DNA from: Flavicella sediminum
Lineage (GTDB): Bacteria > Bacteroidota > Bacteroidia > Flavobacteriales > Flavobacteriaceae
Length of the DNA: 64,000 nt
Assembly: GCF_006381105.1 (NCBI RefSeq)
Contig: NZ_VDET01000002.1
Span: forward strand, 372,001 to 436,000
Direction of reading: 5' to 3'
The position numbers and the translations under genes were made by a program. The notes beneath the pieces were generated by a model. The model worked only from the letters and a program-made list of their open reading frames with translations. It did no database searches and had not been told where the DNA came from. Shown here one piece after another: positions 55,179 to 64,000 of this stretch; positions within the stretch are counted from its first letter, which is position 1, and the number at the start of each line of letters is the position of its first letter.

Positions 55179-57107
55179 TTAATCCACCCTCCTTCTTTGA
55201 GGCCAAAGTTTTATTGCATCGTTTATGATTCTCTTGCTATACTCTTTACCAAATTTATCCACTGCATCATCTGTTGTGAATTTTTTGTTTTTGAAAAACA
55301 CCCAATCTTGTTTTGTCAAATATTCATCCGTATGAGAATACTGCAAGGCATTCAAACCGAACAAAAACACGAAACCATCTCTTGCCGATTTTGTATCATC
55401 ATATAGATATGCAAATGCGTTTTTTTTATCTCCTGAAACCGCTAATGCTTGAGCCAATATCAATCGGTTTACAGGAATTTTTTCTTTTGCTATTCGTTTT
55501 TTTAATTCCTTTTGAAGTTTTTTATCATCCTTTGCTATTCTAAAAATCCCATAAGCGCCCCAGTAACGAACAATTGGATCTTTATCGCATAGAAATTTCA
55601 AGAAGTCCTTTTTATTAGAAACATCCCCTTTGGCACAAATTTTTGCTATCGGTAAAATTCTCTCAATAGCATAATCATCACTTTGCGCAAATTCATAAAT
55701 GGTCACATATTTTTTACCCGTACCAACAAGATCATGAAACATAGGCTCAGGTATCAATCCGATATCCTTAATCTCTAGCATCCAACGATCTAATTCCTTT
55801 GACAACTCTACTAATTTTTGCTGATACTCCGTTTCATTAGCGATACTTTTAATATGATAAGGATCCTTTTTTGTATTAAATAACTCCACTGGATTTTTCG
55901 GTTTATAGAATTGTGCTTGCACAGCATTTGATGTTCCATTTGCAAAACTCTCTTCATTGGCTCTCCAATTTTGTTGCACCGTATATCCATATCGAGTTGA
56001 ACGTCCACGAGGTCTATGCGGAACAAAATTTTGAATCAGATAGTACTCGCCATCTGTCACCGCTCTATTAAAATCATAACGTTCAGACATACGATCTCTG
56101 TAAAAATGTACATACTTAGGTTGTGCTTCCATCTCTTTTCCTAAAAACACTTTACCTTGCATTTTTTCAGGAACAGGCAATCCTAAAACCGATACGATTG
56201 TTTTTGAAAAATCTACAAATCGCACTATTTTATCTTCTGTGCTTCCTGATTTATAATCTGGAACTAGGTGCTGCCACTTTTTAGGAACATGCACTAAAAA
56301 AGGTACTTGTGTTCCTACATTATACAAATAACGTTTCGAACGAGAAAGCATACCTCCGTGATCGGAAAAGAAAAATACGATTGTATTATCATCTAGTTTT
56401 TTATCCTTTAGTTCTTGTAACAGACTGCCTACTTTTTTATCCATTAAGGTAATTAAATCATGAAAACGTGCCCAATCTTCTCTAACTTCTGGAACATCTG
56501 GATGGTAGGGAGGCAACACAATACTTGAAGGATGTATTCTTGATTCTTTAGGTATCTCACCTCGCTCAACATACCCTTTAATTTTATCTGCTGCCAGCTG
56601 ACTTTCATGTGTTGTTTTGATGTTAAACACGGAAAAAAAAGGTTGTCCTTCTTTTCTGTTTTTGTAATGTGCTTTGCTATTAGATTCACTCCATAAAGTA
56701 CGATCTGTTTCGTAACTAGAATTGTAATCTCGTTTATAGTTATTGGTACAATAGTAACCTGCTTCTTTAAATATTTTTGGATATGCTGGAATTACAGATG
56801 GAAGCAGTGTATTGGTTCTAAAATTATGACTTCCAATAGTTGGAGCATACATTCCTGTTAAAAGAGTAACTCGAGCAACTCCACAAACGGGCGCATTGGC
56901 ATAGGCATTTGTATATCTAATACTTTGATCTGCTAGTCTGTCTAAGTGAGGTGTATGTGCTTGTTCAAAGCCATAACTCCCTATGTATGGACTAATATCT
57001 TCACAGGTAATCCAAAGCACATTTGGTTTATTTTGACTTTGGACTGTACTTAACAGCACATTACTTGTAAAGAGTATGGCACATAACACTACTTCAATTT
57101 TTCTCAT
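55179..57107 (-). CDS. S1 family sulfatase with C-G-V-A-R site and helical C-terminal extension
   Basis: 642 residues. The signal peptide ends STVQSQ. The sulfatase opening is NVLWITCEDISPYIGSYG, resembling heparan N-sulfatase-like S1 members. The maturation site is PVCGVARVTLLTG (Cys75), in which the usual Pro is Val77 and Arg79 is kept. FFFSDHGGMLSRSKRY is the second metal segment. Residues about 480-642 form a helical extension with HEAT-like pairs (DPIVRYWGAYGIFRIAKDD, KIPVNRLILAQALAVSGDKK). It is the first gene of its operon, with a motif promoter at 57188-57232. Confidence 0.92.
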   Translation of the reverse strand: MRKIEVVLCAILFTSNVLLSTVQSQNKPNVLWITCEDISPYIGSYGFEQAHTPHLDRLADQSIRYTNAYANAPVCGVARVTLLTGMYAPTIGSHNFRTNTLLPSVIPAYPKIFKEAGYYCTNNYKRDYNSSYETDRTLWSESNSKAHYKNRKEGQPFFSVFNIKTTHESQLAADKIKGYVERGEIPKESRIHPSSIVLPPYHPDVPEVREDWARFHDLITLMDKKVGSLLQELKDKKLDDNTIVFFFSDHGGMLSRSKRYLYNVGTQVPFLVHVPKKWQHLVPDYKSGSTEDKIVRFVDFSKTIVSVLGLPVPEKMQGKVFLGKEMEAQPKYVHFYRDRMSERYDFNRAVTDGEYYLIQNFVPHRPRGRSTRYGYTVQQNWRANEESFANGTSNAVQAQFYKPKNPVELFNTKKDPYHIKSIANETEYQQKLVELSKELDRWMLEIKDIGLIPEPMFHDLVGTGKKYVTIYEFAQSDDYAIERILPIAKICAKGDVSNKKDFLKFLCDKDPIVRYWGAYGIFRIAKDDKKLQKELKKRIAKEKIPVNRLILAQALAVSGDKKNAFAYLYDDTKSARDGFVFLFGLNALQYSHTDEYLTKQDWVFFKNKKFTTDDAVDKFGKEYSKRIINDAIKLWPQRRRVD

Positions 57108-57187
57108 AGGATGGTGTAATTTAACTTAATCAGATTCCTTAAATTAAGCCTTCTTTTTAACCAAAAAAAACTCCGCTAAAAACTCTA

Positions 57188-57232
57188 CTAATATAGGTTT
57201 CAAATAGCCTAGCAGTATCCTGTACTATACTG
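57188..57232 (-). promoter_or_regulatory. Shared-motif promoter for sulfatase-sulfatase-GH78
   Basis: Plus strand 57218-57232 reads TCCTGTACTATACTG. The minus-strand -7 box TATATTAG (57188-57195) starts 22 nt after it. The repeat ends 111 nt before the start codon. Confidence 0.72.
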
Positions 57233-57282
57233 AGAAAACTTAAAGGATTTTGTTATTTAAAAATTTCTTTACTAAAAACAAA

Positions 57283-57308
57283 AAATCCCTTTTAATTAAA
57301 AGGGATTT
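57283..57308 (-). terminator. Palindromic terminator after the 271-residue T9SS protein
   Basis: A perfect 26-bp palindrome (arms AAATCCCTTTTAA and TTAAAAGGGATTT) follows the stop at 57338. On the minus strand it is followed by TTTTTGTTTTT. Confidence 0.75.
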
Positions 57309-57337
57309 CCTGTTCGAAGTAAAATAGAATAACGAAC

Positions 57338-58153
57338 TTATTGTTTTATTACTTTCACGGTATGTTTTCCACTTATTCCTATTATTTCTACAACATATAC
57401 GCCACTCGGAAGTGTACTTACATCTGTACTAAAAGATACTTGTCCCTCAACTTTTTTGGTTAAAATTTCACTCCCAAGTAAAGAATATACTGAAATTTGC
57501 TTTACAGTAGTAGGAAGCCCATTGATAATTAACTGATTATTTACAGGATTTGTAACAATAATAGATGCTGAATCAAATTCGTTCGTACTTAATGCAGATA
57601 CAAATTTAAATTCAAGTTTATCTATTCCTCCACCATCGAATTGCACAGGGTCACCTGCTGCAGATGGCGCTACACCGTATCTCGAACCACCTTCACTTGG
57701 TGTTTTAATAAACAACGCATCGTTTCCACCATTATTGGTAGCTGATTTTCTTCTTTGAAACTGATCATAACCATAGTTTTCAGCGGTGTTGTCACTTATC
57801 GGATCGCCTAGTCTAACCGTAAGCGTAGTATTTTTACCACTTATATTTGCAGGTATTGTACCCATGGTATAGTTTCCTTCACCAGCAATAGTTGCGGTAA
57901 TTTGCATATAACCGGTAGATGCTGGTGATACATGATCTACTATAGCCCATACTTGTTTTTCATCATCGCCTGGTAATTTTGCAGCCCACTCTAAATCACC
58001 TGAAGCATTAATTGTCATAAAAAGATCCTCACCAGGTACGCCAATTGTATACCAACCATTTTGAGTCCATTCTTCATATACTTGAGCTTGTACCTGAAGC
58101 GTCATAAATGTTAAAAATAAAAAAGAGGTCATTTTAAATGTAATTTTTTTCAT
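57338..58153 (-). CDS. T9SS-secreted small protein, possibly trefoil glycan-binding (paralogue A)
   Basis: 271 residues. The signal peptide ends LQVQAQ. The middle (about 25-190) is beta-rich, with NGWYTIGVPGEDLFMTINAS and EKQVWAIVDHVSPASTGYMQ, resembling one ricin-like trefoil repeat, and LDFK-like EFKFVSALSTNEF before the tail. A T9SS type A sorting domain ends it (VNNQLIINGLPTTVKQISVY, GVYVVEIIG). The signal peptide and the VSALSTNE segment are very similar to the next upstream gene, so the two are paralogues. The function is not recognised. It has its own motif promoter and terminator. Confidence 0.7.
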   Translation of the reverse strand: MKKITFKMTSFLFLTFMTLQVQAQVYEEWTQNGWYTIGVPGEDLFMTINASGDLEWAAKLPGDDEKQVWAIVDHVSPASTGYMQITATIAGEGNYTMGTIPANISGKNTTLTVRLGDPISDNTAENYGYDQFQRRKSATNNGGNDALFIKTPSEGGSRYGVAPSAAGDPVQFDGGGIDKLEFKFVSALSTNEFDSASIIVTNPVNNQLIINGLPTTVKQISVYSLLGSEILTKKVEGQVSFSTDVSTLPSGVYVVEIIGISGKHTVKVIKQ

Positions 58154-58179
58154 GTTTTGTAGTTTAATTGATTATTCCT

Positions 58180-58225
58180 TAAATATACGTACAGTCCGTA
58201 GTTCAAAGAGTCCTGTAGTATCCTG
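58180..58225 (-). promoter_or_regulatory. Shared-motif promoter for T9SS paralogue A
   Basis: Plus strand 58211-58225 reads TCCTGTAGTATCCTG, a perfect pentamer pair, with a further CCCTG at 58230. The minus-strand -7 box TATATTTA (58180-58187) starts 23 nt after it, the only site not at 22. The repeat ends 58 nt before the start. Confidence 0.76.
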
Positions 58226-58260
58226 AAAGCCCTGCTTTTTTTGTTATAAAATGTATAGAA

Positions 58261-58296
58261 AAAGGGCTATCCTAAACAAATTTGGAATAGCCCTTT
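58261..58296 (-). terminator. Hairpin after the 253-residue T9SS protein
   Basis: AAAGGGCTATCC (58261-58272) pairs with GGAATAGCCCTTT (58284-58296), with one bulge. It follows the stop at 58316. The T-run on the minus strand is weak. Confidence 0.55.
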
Positions 58297-58315
58297 CACA
58301 CTGATTACTATATTA

Positions 58316-59077
58316 TTAATTTGAAATAAGCACTTTATTTGAGTTTGCTGTTTTTAAAACATAGGTTCCTTTTGCAAAAGCCGATAAGTCGATACTTTTT
58401 CCTTTTCCATTTAACAATTCAGCACCTAACAAAGAATATACTGACCATTCCGTTTCAATATTCAATTTATACTGACCATTGTTTGATGGGTTTGGATACA
58501 CCGTTAATTCATTTGACTCAAGCACATTTTCTTTAGTACTTAATACAGAAACAAAAACGAAGTCAAAGCTTATGGTACTACCTCCATTTAGCTTTACTGC
58601 ATCTGTTTCATCTGCAGAGCCAACTACTCCAATTCTTCTTTTTGCGATACCTGACCATGAAGTTCCTGTTGCATCACTTTCCAAAAAAATTTGAGTTCCA
58701 GAACCTCTAGTAGGATTCCATTGATCATGTTGCCCTGAACCTCCAGCAGCATTCCCTTTGCAACCAATTGCTGGAAATGCAGTACCCGATGTAACTAAGG
58801 TCTCTATAGCTCCTTTTCCTGAAATACTAGAAGTAATAGAATAATGCGATCCGCTAGGGTGATTGTCTATTTCAAATAATTGCGTATCACTACCAGGTGC
58901 TTCAGCTTCATAGGTTAAATCTTCTGTAGAACTTGACTGTGTTAAATAAAGACTCGTTCCTTGTTTTTTAATTTTATAAACACCTGTTGTCCCAGTAACA
59001 AAAGCTTGCGCTTGCACCTGAATACCAGCCAATACAAATACTAAAAATGCGATAATTTTAAATGTAATTTTTTTCAT
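58316..59077 (-). CDS. T9SS-secreted small protein, possibly trefoil glycan-binding (paralogue B)
   Basis: 253 residues. The signal peptide ends IQVQAQ. TGVYKIKKQGTSLYLTQSS and DTQLFEIDNHPSGSHYSIT resemble the start of a ricin-like trefoil, in which a bound-ligand statement is followed by a 'QLFEI' strand. The tail is a T9SS type A sorting domain (LTVYPNPSNNGQYKL, KGTYVLKT). FVFVSVLSTKENV parallels the segment before the tail in paralogue A. No catalytic motif is seen. It is likely a secreted binding protein made in quantity, given the strong motif copy at 59105-59149 and a monocistronic arrangement. Confidence 0.7.
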   Translation of the reverse strand: MKKITFKIIAFLVFVLAGIQVQAQAFVTGTTGVYKIKKQGTSLYLTQSSSTEDLTYEAEAPGSDTQLFEIDNHPSGSHYSITSSISGKGAIETLVTSGTAFPAIGCKGNAAGGSGQHDQWNPTRGSGTQIFLESDATGTSWSGIAKRRIGVVGSADETDAVKLNGGSTISFDFVFVSVLSTKENVLESNELTVYPNPSNNGQYKLNIETEWSVYSLLGAELLNGKGKSIDLSAFAKGTYVLKTANSNKVLISN

Positions 59078-59104
59078 AAAAAAGTGGTTTTAATTAAGTT
59101 ACAG

Positions 59105-59149
59105 CTAAATTACACAGTCGCAACACTCTAAGAATCCTGCACTGTCCTG
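59105..59149 (-). promoter_or_regulatory. Shared-motif promoter for T9SS paralogue B
   Basis: Plus strand 59135-59149 reads TCCTGCACTGTCCTG, a perfect pentamer pair. The minus-strand -7 box TAATTTAG (59105-59112) starts 22 nt after it. The repeat ends 58 nt before the start codon. Confidence 0.78.
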
Positions 59150-59240
59150 CCCAATACTTTAAAGCCTTATTCTATTTTTAAAATAGCAGAATTCTTCAAA
59201 AAAACCTTTAGCTGCTTGGGCACACAACATACCTAAGCCT

Positions 59241-59390
59241 AATAAATTGGTTTTTTATTATTTTTCCTTTAGCCAATTTCAGCAAATAGATTCCTGTTTG
59301 AATACCTTAAAGGACTTACCTACTTTATATTTTTTTTTGATTCTGACTTTTAAATCCGTCAATATTGTAGCCTATCAATTTAGAAATAAA
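59241..59390 (-). pseudogene. Possible remnant of a T9SS sorting domain
   Basis: This lies in the 699-bp gap 59078-59776. Reading the minus strand from about 59390 gives LIGYNIDGFKSQNQKKNIK, a stop, then VGKSF. After a one-base shift it gives GIQTGIYLLKLAKGKIIKNQFI (about 59241-59306; listed here in part). The pattern YNIDG followed by TGIYLLKLAKGKIIKNQF is that of a T9SS type A tail, broken by a stop and a frameshift. No upstream part of the gene could be recovered. The rest of the gap holds the promoter at 59105-59149, the CAA repeat and a terminator. Confidence 0.45.
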
Positions 59391-59596
59391 AGTTTCTATT
59401 CATTGCATTAACATTGAATGAAGCTGCAATAGTGCTTGGTAAACAGAACTGAAATTGTTGTCTCGACATTGAAAGTGTAAAAGCTTATAACGCTGCAATA
59501 GCAGCTATTTTTATTCTTATTGGAACCTATTAAAACAGTAAGTAGGTAATTTTAAGTTTATAGGGACACAACTACAAAAGTTCTGCACAGTGTTCG

Positions 59597-59662
<66 letters not shown>

Positions 59663-59717
59663 CCTAATACCGGGCTAAACTTAAGCATGAAAACACGGGC
59701 ATACCTAAAGCAAAAAA

Positions 59718-59747
59718 AAGCCACCACCCTAAAAAGAGTAATGGCTT
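59718..59747 (-). terminator. Rho-independent terminator after the GH43-GH3-GH105 operon
   Basis: In the minus-strand RNA, AAGCCAUUAC (59747-59738) pairs with GUGGUGGCUU (59727-59718) over 10 bp including two U-G pairs. A run of U residues follows (59719-59712). It lies 30 nt after the GH105 stop at 59777. Confidence 0.7.
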
Positions 59748-59776
59748 CGATACGATGATCTATTTTTTAAGAGAAC

Positions 59777-60907
59777 TTATTTTAACTTCAACACCTCACT
59801 ACCTGCTAATAAATAAGCACCCGTTCCATAATTCTGCCAACTGTCATAAGATGCTGGTTCTGGTGAAGCTCCAATATTCTGAACCCAACCAACTCGACCA
59901 TCTTCATGTTGACAAGCTGCTAAGGCATTCCATGCTTTTTTTACAGCAGGCGTATGCTTTTTATCTAACAAACCATTATTAATTCCCCAAGCTAAAGCAA
60001 AAGTATAAAATCCACTCCCACTTACTTCTCCATGATCATAACTTTCAGGACATAATAAGCTTGTTCTCCACAAACCATCTTCAGGTTGAAGTTCAAGTAT
60101 TTTAGCCGACATATCTTTATATAAGTTTTCGTAAAAAGCACGGTGTTTGTAATCTTTTGGCATATCATCTAAAATTAACGCCAAGCCTCCTATAACCCAA
60201 CCATTACCTCTAGCCCAAAATATTTTTTTCCCGTTTTCTTCTTTTAAATCTTTTTTATTCCCCTTCCAAACATAGCGCATATCTCTAGCAAACAATTGCT
60301 CATCTTTATCATATAATTGCTTGTAAGTTTCTAAATAAAACGAATGCATATCGTCCAAATACTTGGACTGATTGGTATGTTTTGCGTATAAATTAATTAC
60401 AGGAGGGGCCATAAATAAAGCATCACACCACCACCATAAAATACTTTTCCCTTCTTTACCTATATGAGTCCCAGACTTGAAACTATCATCGTCGTATAAA
60501 TGCGCATCGATAAACTTTTTTGTAGGTTCTAAATCTACAAAATTTCTCCTTTTATCATTCATTCCAATATATAAATAACTATACGATATCGCAATATCAT
60601 CAGCATGATGCAAACGAACATAAGTCTGCCAATCATTCTTATAAGCTTGATTTTTCAATGCTGCCATATACATCATGTCTTTTGTTGTTTTATGAGCTCT
60701 AGAAACCCCCACATAATATGCTCCATTTGTCCAATCGGTGGGGGCTATTGCTATGATTGGATGCGCTTCTTGCCATTCTAATGCTTTGATCATTGATTGC
60801 TTGATTTCAGCCGCATTTAAATCCTTCTGAACTATTGTGTTTTTAGCAACTGAACAACTAACAAGTGTTAGCAGAATTACGAATTGTAAAATTAATTTCT
60901 TAATCAT
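59777..60907 (-). CDS. GH105 unsaturated uronyl hydrolase, lipoprotein
   Basis: 376 residues. The lipobox is TLVSC (Cys18). The (alpha/alpha)6 barrel shows the family markers [16 protein letters not shown] (Asp103/104), [14 protein letters not shown] (Asp162), [13 protein letters not shown] and [19 protein letters not shown]. The length is that of GH105 proteins. It removes the 4,5-unsaturated uronic acid that lyases leave at the non-reducing end, working downstream of the propeller and heparinase-like lyases. It is 5 nt after the GH3 gene and is the last gene of an operon that enters the window from the right. Confidence 0.92.
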   Translation of the reverse strand: MIKKLILQFVILLTLVSCSVAKNTIVQKDLNAAEIKQSMIKALEWQEAHPIIAIAPTDWTNGAYYVGVSRAHKTTKDMMYMAALKNQAYKNDWQTYVRLHHADDIAISYSYLYIGMNDKRRNFVDLEPTKKFIDAHLYDDDSFKSGTHIGKEGKSILWWWCDALFMAPPVINLYAKHTNQSKYLDDMHSFYLETYKQLYDKDEQLFARDMRYVWKGNKKDLKEENGKKIFWARGNGWVIGGLALILDDMPKDYKHRAFYENLYKDMSAKILELQPEDGLWRTSLLCPESYDHGEVSGSGFYTFALAWGINNGLLDKKHTPAVKKAWNALAACQHEDGRVGWVQNIGASPEPASYDSWQNYGTGAYLLAGSEVLKLK

Positions 60908-60912
60908 TTTTT

Positions 60913-63183
60913 TTATTTTATTAATTTGAACGTTGTTTCTAAATAATCATTAGAAGAAGCACCTATCATTACTTTATAATCTCCTGCTTCTAGTATTTTT
61001 TTCATTTGAATCCCTGTAAATTCTAACATGTTAGGTGTAATTTTAAATGTTACTACTTTACTTTCTTTTGGATTTAATTCTATTTTAGAGAAGGCTTTTA
61101 ATTCTTTATCAGGTCTTGTAACCGACCCTATTTCATCTTTCACATACATTTGAACAATTTCTTTGGCTTTAATATTACTTGTATTTGTTACGGTAACACT
61201 CACCTCCAATTCTGTATTTTCTGAAATTGTTGAATTTGATATTTTTATATCAGAATATTTAAAATCTGCATAACTTAAACCAAAACCAAATGGATAAATG
61301 GGTCCGTCTTTAACAAATAAATAACCTTTTTTATAATTAATTTCTTTCATACTATAATGATAAGGCAATTGACCAATTGACCTTGGAACCGTTACGGGTA
61401 GTTTTCCTGAAGGCGAAACTTCTCCAAAAATGATTCTTGCAGTAGATGCATCCCCAAACTCACTTAAATCCCAAGTATCTAAAATCGCATCTGCTGCTTC
61501 TGAAATTGTATTGATAGATAAGGTTCTTCTATGTTTTAAAACAACAATTACAGGTTTTCCAAGTGCTTTAATTTTTTCTATCAATTCATCTTGTGGTCCT
61601 ACAGGATCAATAGTTGCTCTGTCTCCAATTGCATTATTAAAAAAAGCTTCTTTTGAGGTAAATTCATCTCCTCCTAAGAACAAAATAGACAGGTCTGATT
61701 TTTTAGCTATTGCTAGCATTTTCGCAATGGCTTTTGGATCTCTTTTCAATAAACTTGGCGCACCTTTATTTTCATTTGTTAAATGAAATCCTTTTTCTTC
61801 AACAAATTTAATGTTAGCACCTGTTACAGATTCAAACATGGCTTTTGTATTCTCCTTTACAAGCGGTCCCAAAAGTGCAATTTTTATTGCTTTATTTTTA
61901 TTTAACGGCAGGGTATTCTTTTCGTTTTTCAGCAAAATAATTGATTCTAAATCCGATTCTTTAGCCAAATTTAAAGAAGCCTCAGAGCGTACTTCTTTTT
62001 TTACTTGTTCAATATCTACATACGGATTATCAAACAGACCTAAAATAAATTTAGTTCTTAAAACACGTTTAACAGATCTATCAATCAATTTTTCAATTTC
62101 AGGGTTTTTCTTCACCATTTCTGGCAGAAGTGCATATGCATCCTCTGCATATAAATCGATATCAACACCTGCAGTCAACCCCATTAATGCAGCTGCTTCT
62201 GGTGTTTCTGCAACTTTCATAAAATAATGCAAACGCCCAATATCATTTGCATCAGACACTACATACCCATTAAACCCCCAATGATCACGAAGTACACCCG
62301 TTAACAATTCTGGATTTCCATGACTAGCCACTCCGTTTAAATCGCCATGAGAAGCCATAATACCTAAAGTTCTAGCGTCTTTTACGGCTGCTTCAAAAGG
62401 TGGATAAATTTCATCTATCAAGGTGCGTTCTGAAATTTCAATTGCGGCAAAGTTTGTTCCTCCTAGAACTTGACCATAACCTGCAAAATGCTTAGCAACA
62501 GCTCCAATATGAGTTCCTTTTCCTAAACCTTCATAATTTCCTTGAACCCCTATAATAGCATTTGTTACCATTTGAGTTGTTAAATAAGTATCTTCTCCAA
62601 ATGCCTCACTCATACGTCCGAATCTAGGATCACGCACCAAATCTGCTTCTGGTGAATGACACATATGCATTCCACGTAAACGAGCTTCCTTTCCTACTAC
62701 ATCCCATACTTTTCTCGTTAATTCAGGATTGAACGAGGCCGCTGAGGCTATAGGTCTACCAAACTTAGTACATCCTTCTGCATCTACACCATTGTAGGAT
62801 TCTGTTACAAATAATGCAGGAATTCCCCAGCGATTGTGTTCAATAATATACTTTTGCAATTCATTGTTTAATTTTGCTGCGGCAACTGGATGAATATGCT
62901 CTCCTGGATTTTTTATACCAGCAATACCTATTTCCAGTTTTTTAATTACTTTTTGCGAAAGTTTTAGTTTTCCATCTTTATCAGATTTAACGCCAATATT
63001 TGCATGAAAAATTCGCATTTGGGCTACTTTTTCTTTTAAGGAAAGTAGTGGTAACAATGCTTCTACACGCTCATCAACAGACAAGGATGCATCTTTATAA
63101 TCTTTTGTAGATACTTCTTTTTTATCACAAGACTGGAACAAAACTCCAAGTGCGATTACCGATAGATAAAGTATTTTCTTCAT
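60913..63183 (-). CDS. GH3 family glycosidase, lipoprotein
   Basis: 756 residues. The lipobox is GVLFQSC (Cys19). The N-terminal GH3 barrel holds [12 protein letters not shown] and the nucleophile segment [12 protein letters not shown] (Asp311), followed by the alpha/beta sandwich domain and a C-terminal Fn3-like domain ([20 protein letters not shown]). Its length and segments are those of beta-glucosidase/beta-xylosidase-type GH3 proteins. It is clearly distinct from the shorter GH3 at 1620-3779. The substrate is unknown. Lying between GH43 and GH105 suggests a beta-xylosidase or a similar exo-enzyme (inference). Confidence 0.93.
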   Translation of the reverse strand: MKKILYLSVIALGVLFQSCDKKEVSTKDYKDASLSVDERVEALLPLLSLKEKVAQMRIFHANIGVKSDKDGKLKLSQKVIKKLEIGIAGIKNPGEHIHPVAAAKLNNELQKYIIEHNRWGIPALFVTESYNGVDAEGCTKFGRPIASAASFNPELTRKVWDVVGKEARLRGMHMCHSPEADLVRDPRFGRMSEAFGEDTYLTTQMVTNAIIGVQGNYEGLGKGTHIGAVAKHFAGYGQVLGGTNFAAIEISERTLIDEIYPPFEAAVKDARTLGIMASHGDLNGVASHGNPELLTGVLRDHWGFNGYVVSDANDIGRLHYFMKVAETPEAAALMGLTAGVDIDLYAEDAYALLPEMVKKNPEIEKLIDRSVKRVLRTKFILGLFDNPYVDIEQVKKEVRSEASLNLAKESDLESIILLKNEKNTLPLNKNKAIKIALLGPLVKENTKAMFESVTGANIKFVEEKGFHLTNENKGAPSLLKRDPKAIAKMLAIAKKSDLSILFLGGDEFTSKEAFFNNAIGDRATIDPVGPQDELIEKIKALGKPVIVVLKHRRTLSINTISEAADAILDTWDLSEFGDASTARIIFGEVSPSGKLPVTVPRSIGQLPYHYSMKEINYKKGYLFVKDGPIYPFGFGLSYADFKYSDIKISNSTISENTELEVSVTVTNTSNIKAKEIVQMYVKDEIGSVTRPDKELKAFSKIELNPKESKVVTFKITPNMLEFTGIQMKKILEAGDYKVMIGASSNDYLETTFKLIK

Positions 63184-63213
63184 AAGAGACTTTAATTATT
63201 GAATTATGTTTGT

Positions 63214-64000
63214 TTATAAAAATGAAAAAGAGTCTATTGACAAACTTTTCCCATTATGTTGTGTGAATAAAAAATACAAATCCTCTGTGTTTTTTGTATT
63301 TTTAAAATCTATTTCTATGTTTTGTGCAGGCATTTTTTTTGATGCTACTTGAAATGTTTTCACACCAATTATCTCACCAGCCAACTGATCTTTTCGGATT
63401 TGTACTGTAAACATGCCACCGTTAAATGACGTTACATTTAATTTAATTTTAGTTTTTCCAGTTAAATTTTTCACATTTGAAAAACTTAAGTAGCTTTTAT
63501 TTGCACTTGTCGTAACTACAAAATTAGAATCAAACTCTTGCTTTTTTAAGCCATCTGCTTTGAAATAATCTTCTGCTTCAATTTTTTGTTGATTTACATC
63601 ATAATTTGCAACTCCAATACCATCCACTCTAATAGCAGCCATTTCTCCATTCTCTTTGTAATGAATATAACTTATAAAAGCATCTCTAAAATAACGATTG
63701 CCTGTTTGGCTTATATCACAGTAAACAAAATACCATTGTTTGTGCCATTCAAAAAAAGAACCGTGCCTTCCTTGTTTAAATCCAGTTGGCCAAGTTGGTG
63801 CATCATAACCTTTTGCAAAACTCTCTTTTTTAATTACTGAATCCCTGTAATCATAGGGACCATAAAGATTTTCAGACATTGCATAAAAACAGCCCCAAGA
63901 CAAATAGTACTTCCCGTTGTACTTATGCATAAAAGGTTTATCATCAGTAGGTTTTTCTTTATTTTCACCATCAAGGTTATAAGGTCCTTTTGGATTATTG
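63214..64000 (-). CDS. GH43 family glycosidase, C-terminal part with CBM6-like domain, cut by right edge
   Basis: The frame is open to the right edge, so the N-terminus is missing. Reading from the edge gives NPKGPYNLDGENKEKPTDDK then PFMHKYNGKYYLSWGCF, the late GH43 propeller pattern. MSENLYGPY and GRHGSFFEWHKQWYFVYCD continue it (HGSFF carries the conserved His). A CBM6-like beta-sandwich follows (about 120 residues, IEAEDYFKADGLKKQEF to LSIDSFSFL). The family acts on beta-xylosides or alpha-L-arabinofuranosides. It is 30 nt upstream of the GH3 gene in the same operon. The promoter lies outside the window. Confidence 0.88.
   Translation of the reverse strand, partial: NNPKGPYNLDGENKEKPTDDKPFMHKYNGKYYLSWGCFYAMSENLYGPYDYRDSVIKKESFAKGYDAPTWPTGFKQGRHGSFFEWHKQWYFVYCDISQTGNRYFRDAFISYIHYKENGEMAAIRVDGIGVANYDVNQQKIEAEDYFKADGLKKQEFDSNFVVTTSANKSYLSFSNVKNLTGKTKIKLNVTSFNGGMFTVQIRKDQLAGEIIGVKTFQVASKKMPAQNIEIDFKNTKNTEDLYFLFTQHNGKSLSIDSFSFL

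Noticed and set aside
61430-62227. Two plus-strand open frames opposite the GH3 gene
   Set aside because: They are antisense shadows of a conserved GH3 coding region.

Overview
This AT-rich window comes from a marine member of the Bacteroidota, most likely family Flavobacteriaceae. The evidence is a SusC/SusD pair, many surface lipoproteins, five secreted proteins with type IX secretion (T9SS) C-terminal sorting domains, and promoters with the Bacteroidota -7 box TAnnTTTG. I cannot name the genus. Almost the whole window is one large polysaccharide utilization locus (PUL). The enzyme set points to a sulfated, rhamnose-rich green-algal glycan, with ulvan as the best fit: four GH78 and one GH106 alpha-L-rhamnosidase-type enzymes, an L-rhamnose permease, GH3/GH39/GH43 enzymes that could remove xylose, three S1 sulfatases, a GH105 unsaturated uronyl hydrolase, and two beta-propeller proteins resembling PL24/PL25 ulvan lyases. 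No tRNA, rRNA, CRISPR array or insertion sequence was seen.

Layout, nearly all on the minus strand and so read from right to left. 59.8-64 kb: GH43 (cut by the right edge), GH3, GH105. 57.3-59.1 kb: two small T9SS proteins of unknown function. 50.9-57.1 kb: sulfatase, sulfatase, GH78. 46.2-50.7 kb: T9SS heparinase II/III-like lyase and an Fn3 lipoprotein. 40.8-46.0 kb: a multidomain T9SS beta-propeller lyase candidate and an unclassified twin-arginine protein. 39.9-40.8 kb (plus strand): an AraC-type regulator. 26.8-39.7 kb: GH78, GH78, SGNH hydrolase, PF05426-type protein, GH106, sugar isomerase. 24.2-26.7 kb: sulfatase and rhaT. 19.8-24.1 kb: GH78 and propeller lyase. 17.0-19.6 kb: GH43 and DUF1080. 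13.3-16.9 kb: an island of a TPR protein facing a cytochrome c and an FG-GAP propeller lipoprotein. 10.4-13.2 kb: a carbohydrate-binding T9SS protein and GH39. 5.3-10.0 kb: SusC/SusD. 1-5.2 kb: GH5, GH3, GH2 (cut by the left edge).

Proposed flow (inference from families): T9SS-secreted and surface lyases cut the polymer, SusC/SusD imports the oligosaccharides, and periplasmic or surface sulfatases, rhamnosidases, xylosidase-type enzymes and GH105 reduce them to monosaccharides. RhaT then brings rhamnose into the cytoplasm, where the isomerase-like protein may start its catabolism.

The most striking unexplained feature is a shared promoter architecture. Twelve operon starts carry, on the coding strand, a direct repeat CAkGA-N5-CAGGA (plus-strand reading TCCTG-N5-TCCTG or TCATG), followed after exactly 22 nt (23 nt once) by a TAnnTTTG-like -7 box, with no recognisable -33 box. 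This looks like a dedicated, activator-dependent regulon. The GH78/GH78/GH106 operon next to the AraC gene and the cytochrome/TPR island do not carry it.
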